The notes under the pieces are model-generated. The model was not told the origin of the DNA. It was given only the letters and a program-made list of their open reading frames with translations, and did not search any database. This document shows positions 44,302 through 55,085 of a stretch of 64,000 nt of DNA, one piece after another; position 1 is the stretch's first letter; every line of letters starts with the position of its first letter. Where the stretch lies: contig OZ038383.1 of assembly GCA_964036045.1 (NCBI GenBank), positions 38,938,294 through 39,002,293 on the forward strand, given 5' to 3'. The translations under genes and the position numbers were made by a program. The DNA is from Eutreptiella sp. 'Long Island Sound 2002' (Eukaryota > Euglenozoa > Euglenophyceae > Eutreptiales > Eutreptiaceae).

Positions 44302-44897
44302 CTGTCCCAGAACAACCTAGGAGAGCTGCTGAGGCTCGCTGAAACGCTTGCCTCACATAAGCAACCTGGGGACTGAACCCTTCCTATACCTTCCTATCCG
44401 TGTGTGTGAGTGTGCTGATCCTGAGGCCCTATGAGCAAGGTGCAGAAATGGTGTCCTAATTATACCCACGTCTGCACCCTTGCTGAGCCCGGCGGATGTC
44501 TTACCGGTGCCACCTGCTACGCCCCGGGTCTCTCTGCCCCTAGGTGCCCAATTTCTGTGCTGGCACCAAAAATGCTTGGGGGAATACCCAGCGATAACGC
44601 CAAGATATTGGTTTTTGCTACCTGCCTGCCTACTACAGGGGAGGGGTGGCCAAAGGCTATGAGGCATGAAAGCACCTGTTTGCTATGTGGCCAAAACCTA
44701 GAGTACCACTGCCACTGCCGACCAAAACCCTGATAAAATTTCAGGAAACAGGCGGGACAGTGACACGCACACTACAGATCCTACACTCACCATAGTGGCA
44801 CCAGCCATCAAAGGATGAGCGGGCTCAGAGGCCCAAGCCCTCACCCTGGCTGGCCACTCCTACACCCACACAGCGCTACTAAGCGACTGTGGCCTAA

Positions 44898-44923
44898 CAG
44901 GGACGCCACTACGTGTTTCCCTG
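44898..44923 (+). promoter_or_regulatory. conserved hairpin in E3 3' region
   Basis: CAGGGACGC pairs with GTGTTTCCCTG. The stem is one G-C pair shorter than in E2, and one pair is G-T in place of G-C; the loop ACTA/ACAA type is retained. Confidence 0.58.
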
Positions 44924-45138
44924 ATAGGGCTTGGAGGGAAGGAGTGCTCAGGTTGCGTGCACAGCGTGGATGTTGAAGAGGTCGGACTGCCCTCGCCACT
45001 CCTGGCTGAGGTGCAGTTTGTTGATTGTGTGATCAGCGCCCGTTTTAGCTTGGGCGAAAAATCCAAAAGTCGCCGAAGGCAACTACAGCTGCACCGATTC
45101 ACCCTGACCTGCCCACCCGTAAAGCGGAGGCAAATGAT

Positions 45139-45224
45139 TTGGGTTCAGGACTGAGGAACCAAGACAGCCTCCACGTATTATACCCTTTTCAGGCTGCCCT
45201 ATAATACACTGTTCCTGAACCCAA
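45139..45224 (+). promoter_or_regulatory. stem-enclosed interleaved RNA structure (E3 copy)
   Basis: Outer stem TTGGGTTCAGGA (45139-45150) / TCCTGAACCCAA (45213-45224), 12 perfect pairs. Inner helices are CAGCCT (45165-45170) with AGGCTG (45191-45196), and GTATTATA (45175-45182) with TATAATAC (45200-45207). The outer stem and first inner helix differ in sequence from E2 but still pair; the second helix and the linker GAGGAACCAAG are unchanged. Confidence 0.75.
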
Positions 45225-45724
45225 GTACAAGCAAGCAAGCTTAAGGAACTCCACTCCTCAAGAACGTAGGGTGGAGCCCCTGGGTAACCTAAACAAGAGG
45301 TTTACCGTGCGCAACACGCGTGGGCTACCCTTTAATGCGTCATATGCATGCACGGTTATGCACGAGGTTGCAAATCATCCTTACCAATGTCCTTTTTCCT
45401 ACCAATCCACACCTCAACCACCAACTCCACCAAGGGGGGGGGCCTCCTCGGCTTACCTACCTTACCTACCGCTGGAGAGCAAAGCAAGGGAAGGATAAAA
45501 CGGAACACAAGCAGAGCAGGCGTTTATGCACGCATGTGTATGTTCTAATCACCCGATCTCACCTCCAGTCATCTTGCAATCTTGTCATCTGTCCCTGCAT
45601 TGTATGTTTGCGTTGCTACACTGCACGTTCAGGATAACACGAGACAAGCATCTGCATGCTGCATACGAGGCAAACAAGACCTGTATGTTTATACCTTGTT
45701 CTTTGAATTCATCTTGAGCTTGTT

Positions 45725-47965
45725 CCCTAGTGACCCCTTTTGCACACCATGGTGCCATGTCCTATGTTCAACCGGTGTTCAACTGACTTCACCTGGGCCC
45801 TTGAACCACCCCTGAACAGCGGTTGAACACCCCCACCGCGCGTAGTGCAATTTTACCAAAAATTAAACTTTTGACGTATCACCATGCCATTCCAAACCAT
45901 CCATGACGATGTACCATGCTTTTGACAACATACTAATGCCCAATGCACTATTCTATGCCATACCCCTCACATTGCCACTCCCTTTCTATCATGTCCAAGA
46001 GTAGCGTCAACGCCGCCTTGGTGTTCAACCATGCGGTTGAACACCCCACTTGACACATTCCCCTAAGCTTTGACCTTCATTGTGGTCCTTTGGCTTCCAT
46101 TCTATCGTGGATGGTGTTCAGAGGTTTTTGCAGTGTGCACCTGCCTTATCCTAATCAATTATAACCACAAAACCATGGATTTTCTGCTACTTTCATATTG
46201 CCGCCCATACGCGTTCGGCCATGTTCAACTGCGTGTTCAACCGCGCGGTTGAACACGGTTGAACACGGTTGAACACGGTTGAACACACACTGGAGCGCGT
46301 TAGGAGAAATGCCGCACGTAATCGCAATCACACAACAATGGCACCAACAATTCACGTCAAATTGGATGAACAATCCCAGTGCCTGTCACCATGGGAACCC
46401 CAGGTCCAGGAGTTCAGTGCGCATCGGAGCGGGAAGGCGGTGCCACGCGATAGATGTATACGCCACGATGGCATACCTTTCACCCTCCCATCGCTCCGGC
46501 CCATGCGTACGCCACGCATTGAAAATCACCCCCTTTCGTGCATCCACAACAACCCCTTGCACAATTTGACGCCCACATTGCATCCATGCTTGACGCTGCG
46601 CCCCCCCCTCCCCCCCACCACCCATCCACGCTGTAGTAAAGAAACCACCACCACGGAAATCACCCACCGCCACCACCCCACTCAACGCGGAGTCATCCCT
46701 TGGATGTCTGTGTACATCCATGGGTGCACATCCGTTGCCCCACACGATGGAAATTGCGGTGTAACTGAGGGATTATTATTAGATTCTTGTACCTAAATTT
46801 GAGGCATGTTAATTCGAACAAAGTGACGCGCACAACGTGAACGTTGGTGCACAACGTGAGCGTTGGTTGAAATCGTTCAACTTGTTCAACCGGGCAGTTG
46901 AACATGACTTTAACAAATGTTCAATTTGTTGTTTTCATGCAAAAACACTTGATGGTAGCATGTAAATGGGGCCACAATTGCATGTGGAAGAAGACATATA
47001 CATGATAGTTCGATGAAACCTAGGTAGGCACTCTATGTTGCACAAACATGAGTCGCATTTGTTTCATATGTGTTCAACCGCACACTTGAACGCATCTCGC
47101 ATACGGTTGAACACTCCTTGCATACATGCAACGCACCATGGTATGCATGTAGGCCATGTAGAGCACCTATTTTTCCGGCATTTCCAAGTCAAGGATCAAC
47201 CGGACGGCATCCTTGGGTGTAAACACCCTTTCCATGACCTTCCGGTCATTGCGTCGACTACGCCGCCCACTACCCATTCTAGTCTTGAGGCGTTCCCATA
47301 GTGTACGACCACCCTTGGATGCGGTGAACAAGTTGACCAAATCACTCATCAATTCATCCGATTGTAATCCAGTGTAGTGATCTGCAATACATTGCTTCAA
47401 GTTTGACGTTGGCATTTTTGATTGTAAAATGAGAGGGATCCTTGCATACAAGTAGGAAACCACAATGGGGAATCTCTTGGTGCTCTAATTTGTTGTTATT
47501 GTTACGTTATTTTTGGTGACACTACCATATTGCACAAAGGTGAAATTAAATATTCTTCAATTCAATGCGTCATGTATATAGTAAAAAGCGAGCAGGTGGC
47601 AAGTACTACACACCATGTGCATTCCCTTTACCGCCACGTGTTGGCCACCACGTGCCGGCTCCAGTTTTCATGTATGTGGTCACCACACCGCCACCTGCCC
47701 ATTGGTAGTAGGTTCCAGGTTTTCACTGGGTTTTAGGGAACAGCTCAAAACCAAAATTGTGGGACAGGCTACATTTACCAATTAACCACTGTTGAACGCG
47801 TGATCGCGCGAGCACGCGCCACCGATTGGCGCGATAGGCCAGTTGAACTGTTCAACCGCGTTCAACCGAGTTCAACTGGGGGGTTGAACAGCAACATGCT
47901 GTTCAACTGGGTTCAACCGCTGTTCAACCGCTACGCTCAAAGGTGTGCAAAAGGGGTCACTAGGG
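45725..47965. mobile_element. nested TIR DNA element rich in GTTCAAC motifs (2.24 kb)
   Basis: Perfect 24-bp terminal inverted repeats at 45725-45748 and 47942-47965, starting CCCTAGTGACCCC. It interrupts the E3 3' region at a point where E2 (near 28010-28070) has no insert. The interior holds about 25 exact copies of GTTCAAC or its complement, clustered near the ends and at 46219-46285. Flanking bases are TT on both sides, so any target duplication is short or ambiguous. No transposase is recognisable, so it is probably non-autonomous. CCCTAG resembles piggyBac-type termini, but there is no TTAA duplication, so I do not assign a superfamily. Confidence 0.85.
47167..47463 (-). CDS. hypothetical 98-residue ORF inside the TIR element
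   Basis: Starts MVSYLYARIPLILQSK and continues with KQCIADHYTGLQSDELMSDLVNLF (in part), a basic SGRRSRRNDRK stretch and TPKDAVRLILDLEMPEK. The composition looks protein-like, with alternating hydrophobic and basic residues, and it is the only such frame in the element. I do not recognise the family. It may be a remnant of an autonomous element's protein or a chance frame. Confidence 0.3.
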   Translation of the reverse strand: MVSYLYARIPLILQSKMPTSNLKQCIADHYTGLQSDELMSDLVNLFTASKGGRTLWERLKTRMGSGRRSRRNDRKVMERVFTPKDAVRLILDLEMPEK

Positions 47966-48814
47966 TTGGATTCATTCTTCTCTATTGCTCCTAGAAGCAA
48001 ACGTGGAATTCCTACGTTTATTATTTATTGTGTGTCTCGTTATTTTCTTCTTATTACGTGACATACTGTTGTAATCTTATTTTTTTTGTCTTTTCCAGCG
48101 CCCAATTAGGATGCGGTTCGGCGCGCCGCTTTTCTCTGCGTGTAAATCCAGGAATTCAAAATTTCCTGTGATGAAAACAAATTGCGTAAAAATGTGCATC
48201 TAATGCGCATGAAGATTCTGAACAGGTGTGTGCCGTCTGAAAAATTCCAGGCCGTCATTTGACGGATTTCTGTGGTTGCGTCGATCGTTGCATGTTTGTC
48301 AGTCCCTCAACCCTTGGTCTTTTCTCTACAGATATCCTGGAGCGCAAACAGTGGAGTAGACCGCGTTCAGGCCGAAAAACTGACTCCTGGACCATTGTCC
48401 TGAATCCCAAAGCCCCATGAGGGTAAATTAATTTTCAGCGTGCTAAGCACAGATCAGGTCTTACAGCAGATTCATCAAGACCCCCGACAGCTTGTTCTGA
48501 TCATATCCAGCGTTGGGTTTTGCGTATTGCACTGCGTTTTGCCATTTGGAGGGAGAGGGTTGTGCACACATGAATTGGCATGCCCATTCTAACCCCCTAC
48601 CAAGCCACAGCTGCCCCAGCGACGCCAATGAGCGCAGTGCGAGCTGTAGTAGTCTTTTATGAATCAGCCGAACCTGGCAACTCCCCTGATGCAGTGCCTT
48701 CTTTCCAATGTTAGGGATGCTGTAGGAAATTTTAATTAAATGTTGAAGCCATCGGGAGGCAGAGAAAAATTCCCATTTTCCTGTAAAATGCGACAGTGGT
48801 GGCCACCACAGCAC
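47966..48814 (+). other. E3 3' noncoding region, distal part
   Basis: Resumes homology to E2 28060-28870 (TGTGTGTCTCGTTATTTTC, CGTCATTTGACGGATT, AAATGCGACAGTGGTGGCC). It ends at the polypurine tract. No ORF is conserved with E2. Confidence 0.75.
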
Positions 48815-48821
48815 AGGGGGG
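48815..48821 (+). promoter_or_regulatory. E3 polypurine tract
   Basis: AGGGGGG immediately before the 3' LTR, preceded by the shared GGTGGCCACCACAGCAC. Confidence 0.8.
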
Positions 48822-49585
48822 GGTAAGAAAAAGTGTATTTCCCTGCGAAAAGGTTAGCTTTAGTTGTTATAAAGAGGCCTAGAGGCATAACACATTGTTA
48901 TCTTAGTATTGGCCTATTCAAACAGGGGTTTTGACCTATAAAACCAAGCATTGATCTATGGATGTTGGGTGGACCCCTGACCCCCCAGCTGATTGACGTT
49001 ATACACCATATCCTGGACTGACTGAGGCGCTGCCATTGATCTAGAGCCTATACATTTTTCTATATTTTGTCCTGAAGGCTTAGCTATCCTAGTGGTCTGC
49101 ACCCTAGCGGGCTGTGGCACCTCTTTTTCAGAGGTCCTGGGTTCAATTCCCAGTCAGCCTAGCTAAGTCAGAATATCCCATGTGACATGGCAGTGACCTC
49201 AGTGCCACAAGCCATGCCACCTCAGCACCAATGGGACCCAAAACAAAGAGTGCACATCTCTAGATGGCACTGTAAAAGAGAGGATGCCCATGTGGGCAGT
49301 TGTTCCATGTTTGTAGGATATCTTCTAACTATCTTTCCTAAATCTGTAGTTATTGTAAGTTTCCTGTGTTGTATTATTGTCTCCCTTGACTGCAGCCCTT
49401 CGTGTTGTGGATTTGATCCTGTGGCCCTTTGCCTTGCAATAGTGGGTACTTATTTGGGTTGATTTCATCAAAACTTATTCGTTTGGAAAACCTGAACTAC
49501 ATCAGGAAGCAGCGGGAGCGAGCAGGGGCATCAACAAGACAATATCATCAAAGCAATCAACAGTGAAAGCCTGTTCTAACATTCC
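48822..49585 (+). repeat. E3 3' LTR
   Basis: Starts GGTAAGAAAAAGTG (A to G at the first base) and ends ...AACATTCC. It contains the best-preserved tRNA-like block: CTTAGCTA...TAGCTAAG flanks and GGTTCAATTCC at 49140-49150. GAGGG follows at 49586-49590. Confidence 0.9.
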
Positions 49586-49590
49586 GAGGG

Positions 49591-49888
49591 GAAGAATGGA
49601 AGGACTGTTGGGCGTGACTTCCCAGTGGGACCACCGACCCATCGAGGGGGGGTCTAACCGCTCGTCCTCCTCCGAATACAAGGCCACATACCCTTGTGGG
49701 TGGGCCTCGCCTTTTTCATTCCCTCACCACTTGCTTAACTTTTTATGACGCGGCGATAGGGCACACAACCCATTAGGAGGGGCCTGATGTGTTGTCAACC
49801 CCATATGCTGTAAGGCCATGTACCACCAAGGGAGGGCCTAAAAGCACCTGCGTTTCTCAAATGTGGTACTGTCTGAGATGGATAGCGG
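49591..49888. other. flank between E3 and minus-strand element
   Basis: No supported gene. It may be the 3' untranslated region of the minus-strand element that starts at 49889, or host DNA. Confidence 0.4.
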
Positions 49889-52800
49889 CTATGCTAGGCC
49901 CAACATAGTGCTAAGGCCAACGACCCAGAAGGGGCCTAAGTACACCTCTACCCTGCACGTTAGGGCCGCAAACCCCCTGAGCGGGCCCAAATGCGTCATG
50001 GGTGCCAGCATGCATTTCAGATTCTTGTGTTTCCCACATGTAGTCAATGTAGGGGACTTGTAGTCAAAGTATGCGACATGTAGTGAATGTACCGACCTAA
50101 TGGTGGCAAAGGGGGACAAGAGGTCACAATGGAATCTCAATGCCATGGTTGGCATTGTCGCTGCGCCAGGGGTCACACACATGGTGCACAAATTGGCTCT
50201 GGTCTCCCATGTCCACTCCTGGTGACCTTCCCACTTGACAAGCAAGTTCTGGACCTTGCCTTTACCCCAACTGGAACCACAACCCACGTGTCATCGTGCT
50301 CAGCAGAGGGACGGAGCGTGTGGTGATCGCATTTCAGCTTAACACCCGACACCAGCGGCAGGGCCAGCTTGAGACGGCTTGTCCCAAATATTTGAGGTCC
50401 CTGGGAGGTCACCACACTGTATCAACCCCCGGCCATAATTTCGAAGATTTCATATGGCCCGGACCAAATGCGGGCCAATTGGTAAAAATGACGGTCCTCG
50501 TGCTTTTGCAAATTTCGGACCCAGACGCCATCACCCACTTCCCACAGTGTGTCGGTGTGCGTCTTGCGAAACTCTTATTCTTGCTTTTCATGGAATGCCG
50601 CCAGCTTTTACTCATCCTCCTGACGCTCAAGGGCGTCTTCACACCTGTTTTCGTCCATAATGGGAGGCATGTCTCCGAGCCCAATGGGGTCCCTCCCGAA
50701 CAAGAGACCGTGGGGGAGTAGAGCACTATGCACCTGGGAGATCGTTGAGACCCCATAATGCCATAGGCAGCTTCTAGTACCACTGAGTGGTTGGCATATT
50801 GGTCTCTTGCAGTTATACCCTAAGTGTTTCAACGACGCCTTTCACCGCCCTTTCGGCTCCCCCGTGAGTCTTGTGATCATAGACTCATGTTTGGGAAAGC
50901 CTACCAAACTGCAAAGGGTATTTACAAATTTGTTATTAAAATATTTGGCGTCATCCCGCAGGTTTTCACTGGGAACACCTGTGAGAAAGACACACTTTTT
51001 CAGAAGCCGGTCCGCCAATTTGCGGGCGTCTCAACCCTTGAGGGTAGCGGATATGGCTATAACATAGCCAGTCGCCCCGTCGACAATGGCAAAGCAACAG
51101 TCCACGGTGTAACCTTTGCGCACCTCGAACGCAGGGAGATGCACAATATTCATTGCCACTGAGGTAAACGGATAGTAGTGGCGCGTTCCGGGAGGCCAGC
51201 CACATCGCGGCTGACAGCGCCCGACCACGTTCTCCACGAGCTCAGCTCCCGTAGCTTCGTGGGAGTGTATCCATGAGATTTGTAGCGTCCGTGCAACAGG
51301 TCCAGCGTTTAATCAACCCCTGGGTGACTGTATGAATGTACCCCTTGTATGACCTTAGAGGCCACCGCATTGTCTACGATCACCTAAAAGTGCTCAATGA
51401 GCTGCCCGCAACTGCCAATGTGACGGTGCGCGCGCCGGTGCTCCGCAATGCCAGTCCTAGCGGCTGTGTACTCCCCTTTCAGGGCAGGTTTAGCCTCATA
51501 GAGTGGGGCTGAATTTTGGAATTGAAATTCCGTAGGAGGATGCATCATAACGGTGCCTTTATCAGGCATATCCGCTTTCCTCTTGCGCCAAGCTCTACAC
51601 GATGCCTGCATGGCCTGGTAGCATTGTACACTCGGGGGAGGCTCACATTGTGGGCTCGCATTCTCATAGTAAGCAGTAAGCGTACGCGACATAGCTGCAC
51701 CGGGTCTGTCCAAACAATCAGCCCGAAGAATGTGGTGCATAGAGGCGGCCGCGCCCTGATACCAGTACTGCGCGTCCATGTATGCCCTGGCCTGGCGGCG
51801 CTTGGCCCTCCAGTGCAGCCCATGGGTGTCTGGGGCATTTTGTGCGTATTTGCATGTATCATGGCGCACACTGACAGCCTCAGCAGATACCGAGTGTGCC
51901 AGTTGGCGTACTGTGGAACGCTGGGGCCCTGCTGGTAGAGCATTCACAAAAGCTTGCTGTCTGTGGGCCCTTTCGGCCTGCCCTGTGAGCTCCCTGTCCA
52001 TACAGAATTCTGAGGCCCCAAAACTGCAACTAACAGGCCTCCAGTCCGCATGCCACTGCTGTATTGCATCCGCCAAGCTCTGTCCTGTGCTCAGTAATGT
52101 TCAGTTCACCTCCACCCCATGGACCTGTACTTGGGCGGCAGCAAGGTCCCCATCCGGATCGTTCCATGTGCGAGGTGGTAAGGGGTTATGGCGGGGCTCA
52201 TGGTCTGCTAACTGTGCGCGTTCTGCGTCAACCCAACCCGCAGTTTCCTGCTCCGATTCGCCCCAACCCGCTTGGTGGGCAGCGCTCGCATGCAGGTTGG
52301 CGTCAGGGTTGGCCAGATAAGCGGGATGTGCCCGGCTAGAAAGCACATCTGCCGCCCCTTTGTCTCATCCCTGGATGTAGACAACCTCCAGGGGGAACCT
52401 TGCGAGAAACTGCTGCCAACGGGACCGCCTGCCTACAGGGCCGCCCATGCGGTAAAAGTCTTCTTTGACCCAGGACTCCAAACTTTTATGGTCTGTGCGG
52501 CACTTGATTTTCACTCCCGTCTGCAGCCAGCTTCCAAATTCGTACAAGGTGGCAACAATGCCATATTCTTCCTGATCCGAGATTTGCGAGTTCAACTGGC
52601 CAGTTTTGTGGTAGGCCCAGTCAGGCCTTTTGGTCCTGGTGCCCTGTAACGTTTTGCAGAAAAATGCCACTGGGCGGAGGTTGCCGTTGTCCTCCTCCTG
52701 CTCCAGTGTACCCCCCAATGCATAGGTACTGTAATCAACAGTGATCCACGGGTCCTTGCTGAGATCAGGAAATTGGAGTATCATCGCCCTTTGGAAGCGA

Positions 52801-53742
52801 GGTTTCAACTCCTCAAACGACCCTTTCATTTCGGGGGTCCAGTAAAATTTCCCCTGGATTTTGTAATGTTGTATCAGTTCCTCCTGGCTCATTTTGGATA
52901 ACTTGGCCCTGTGGCGGGTACCAGTACCTGGCAGCAAATCAGTTTCCCGCACGTACATTTGGGCCTTCTTTTGGGCCTTCTTTTGGGCCTCTTTGAAGCA
53001 CATACCCTGCAGTGCCATTTGCAGGGGGGCGGCCATGAGCGCATAGTCACCGATATACACGCTGTATCACTGCGTAAAACCAAAGAATCTTTGAAGGTGG
53101 GTGGGAGTGGTAATATCCTCCGGACGCCACCGTTCAATGGCGGTCACCTTCTGGGGGTCCCTGTGTCGCCCCCCCGGTGTGAGTATGTGCCCGCAAAAGT
53201 TAACCCCAGTGACAAACACTTTGCACCTTTCGGGCTTCGGGGAAGCCGACTAAGTTTCTGCCTCCTCCCGGAATTGTCCCGGTCAGGGGTGCTATGCAGC
53301 AGGTCATCGATGTACAGCTTGGTACCAAACTGTTTTGTGAAACTTTTCTTTCCCCGGAAGCCGGTATCCAGGTAGGCCGTCACCATGCGCTGGGATGCTG
53401 TTGGTGCCGTTTTCAGGCACATGGCAAGCACTAGCCGTTCGTACACCCCAACGGTGTCACGAAGGCCGTATACTGCCTGCTTTCAGGCGCCAAATGCATT
53501 TGGTGGAACCCGTCTTCAAGATCAAAGACGGACCAAAGTGCATTTTAACACTGCGAGAGGATCATATCCTCTATAAGCGGGGAAGGGAAGGGGTCGTCGC
53601 TGACTTGTGAGCTCAGGTGGCGGCCATCAATTACCATCCTCCATTTCTTCCTGGGCTTGGGGACCACAAAGGCCCGCGCGCCCCTCACCGAGGCAGACTG
53701 TTGCAAAACATTGGTACCGCAGATAATTTTTGAGGATTTCAT
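49889..53742 (-). pseudogene. pol: minus-strand chromovirus-like pol, copy A
   Basis: Read on the minus strand. RT N-terminal part at 53742-53545 (FVVPKPRKKWRMVIDGRHLS, PLIEDM). RT palm at 53446-53144 with LYIDDLL, catalytic Asp pair intact. Thumb and RNase H at 53060-52350 (FYWTPEMKGSFEELK, ITVDYSTYALGGTLEQE, RTDHKSLESW). A long linker (ADVLSSRAHP, then a block with QVQVHGVEV and ADAIQQW) at 52346-51384. Integrase at about 51370-50760 (AMNIVHLP, with Asn for the first catalytic Asp; DDAKYF; AERAVKGVVETL). GPY-type C-terminus near 50440. A chromodomain-like NLLVKWEGHQEWTWETRANL at about 50255-50195. Many frameshifts separate the parts, so it is not functional. It is a different family from E1-E3. 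Confidence 0.82.
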
Positions 53743-55085
53743 ATGGCCCCGACCAAATGCGGGCCAATTTGTAAAAAAGACGGTGCTCGTGCTTGGGCAA
53801 ATTTCGGACCCAGACGCAGTCGCCCACTTCCCTCAGTTCTTCTGTGTGCGTCTTGCAAAATCCTTTTTTGTTCTTTTCACAGATGGCCACCACCTTTTGC
53901 TGGACCTCCTCAGGCTCACGTCCGAGACGCGGGAAGAAAGCAAGGGCGTCTTCGCACCTATTTTCGTCCACAATGGGAGGCATGTCTCCGCATTCGATGG
54001 GGTCCCTCCCGTACAAGAGACGGTGGGGGGAGTAGGGCGGTATGGCACCTGGGAGATCATTGAGACCCCGTAATGCCATAGGCAGCTTCTAGTACCACTG
54101 ATTGGTTGGCGTATTGGTCTCCTGCAGGTATACCCTAAGGGTTTTGACGACGCTTTTCATCGCCCTTTCGGCTCCTCCGTGAGTCTTGTGATCGTAGATC
54201 ACTGACTCATGTGTGGAAATGCCGGCCAAATTGCAAAGGGTGGATATACATTTGTTTTTAAAATATTTGGCGTTATCCCCCGGAATTTCACCGTATTTCA
54301 CCAAAAAAGGGTCCGCCAATTTGCGGGTGTCTAAACCCTTCAGGGTAGCGGGTATGGCTATATCATAGCCAGTTGCTCTGTCAACAATGACGAAGCAATA
54401 GTCCACGGTGTAACCTTTGCGCACCTCGTACGCAGGGAGATGGACAATGTCTATTGCCACTGAGGAAAACGGATTTTGGGGACGGGCTAGTAGTGGCGTG
54501 TTGCGGGATGCCGACCACATCGCGGCTTACAGGTCTGACATGTATCACAGCGCTGAACCTCGTTCTCCACGAGCTCCCGTAGCTTCGTTGGGGTGTATCC
54601 ATGAAATTCGTAGCGTCTGTGCAAGAGCTCCAGCGTTTTCTCCATCCCTGGATAACTGTATGAATGTACCCCTTGTGTGACCTTAGAGGCCACCGCCATG
54701 GGTACAATCACATAATGGTGCTCAGTAAGCTGCCCGCAGCTGCCAATGTGACGGTCCGCGCGCTGGTGCTCCGCAATGCCAGTCCTAGCGGCTGCGTACT
54801 CGGGTTTCAGGGCAGGGTCAGCCTCGTAGTGTGGGGCCCAATATTAAAATTGAAATTCCGTTGGAGGAGGAATCATAACGGTGCCTCTATCAGGCATATC
54901 CGCTTTCCTCTTGCGCCCAGCTCTACGACATGCCTCCATGGCCTGGTAGCATTGTACACTCGGGGGGGGGCTCACATTGTGGGCTCTCATTCTCATAGTA
55001 AGCAGTAAGCGTCCGCAACATAGCTGCACCAGGTCCGTCCTAAAAATCATCAGAGAGGGTGTGGTGCATCAGGGCGGCCGCGCCC
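53716..55085 (-). pseudogene. minus-strand integrase, copy B, fused to copy A RT
   Basis: Linker C-terminal part at 55050-54720 (CYQAMEACRRAGRKRKADMPDRGTV in part). HHCC domain at 54711-54487 (HSYSYPGMEKTLELLHRRYEFH ... CDTCQTC). Catalytic core at 54520-54089 with Asp (AIDIVHLPAYE), Asp (PGDNAKYF) and Glu (GGAERAMKSVV), a complete triad. C-terminal region at 54079-53720 ends WSGPYEILKN. At about 53716 the integrase runs straight into the RT N-terminal segment of copy A, the reverse of the normal RT-then-integrase order. This marks a recombination or tandem junction. Confidence 0.82.

Larger units (their letters stand above)
44376..45724 (+). other. E3 3' noncoding region, proximal part
   Basis: Collinear with E2 26611-28050. 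Contains the conserved hairpin at 44898-44923 and the interleaved structure at 45139-45224. No supported ORF. Confidence 0.78.
36037..49585 (+). mobile_element. E3: full-length but decayed Ty3/gypsy retrotransposon (13.5 kb)
   Basis: Flanked by GAGGG at 36032-36036 and 49586-49590. Its LTRs (774 and 764 bp) differ by many substitutions and small indels, so it is older than E2. Gene order is identical to E2. It has numerous stops and frameshifts in gag and RT, while integrase (42718-43956) is still open. Its 3' noncoding region is enlarged by a nested 2241-bp TIR element. Confidence 0.92.

Noticed and set aside
46269-46796. 175-residue + strand frame in the TIR element
   Set aside because: It starts in the GTTGAAC repeat cluster, is Pro/His/Thr-rich and has no recognisable pattern. 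Probably chance.
45725-47965. assignment of the TIR element to piggyBac or CACTA
   Set aside because: CCCTAG ends resemble piggyBac but there is no TTAA duplication. CACTA appears only internally in the complement of the end. No transposase is available to decide.
51384-52076. separate gene of 230 residues on the minus strand
   Set aside because: It is continuous with the RNase H-integrase linker of the minus-strand pol and matches the linker before the copy B integrase, so it belongs to pol.
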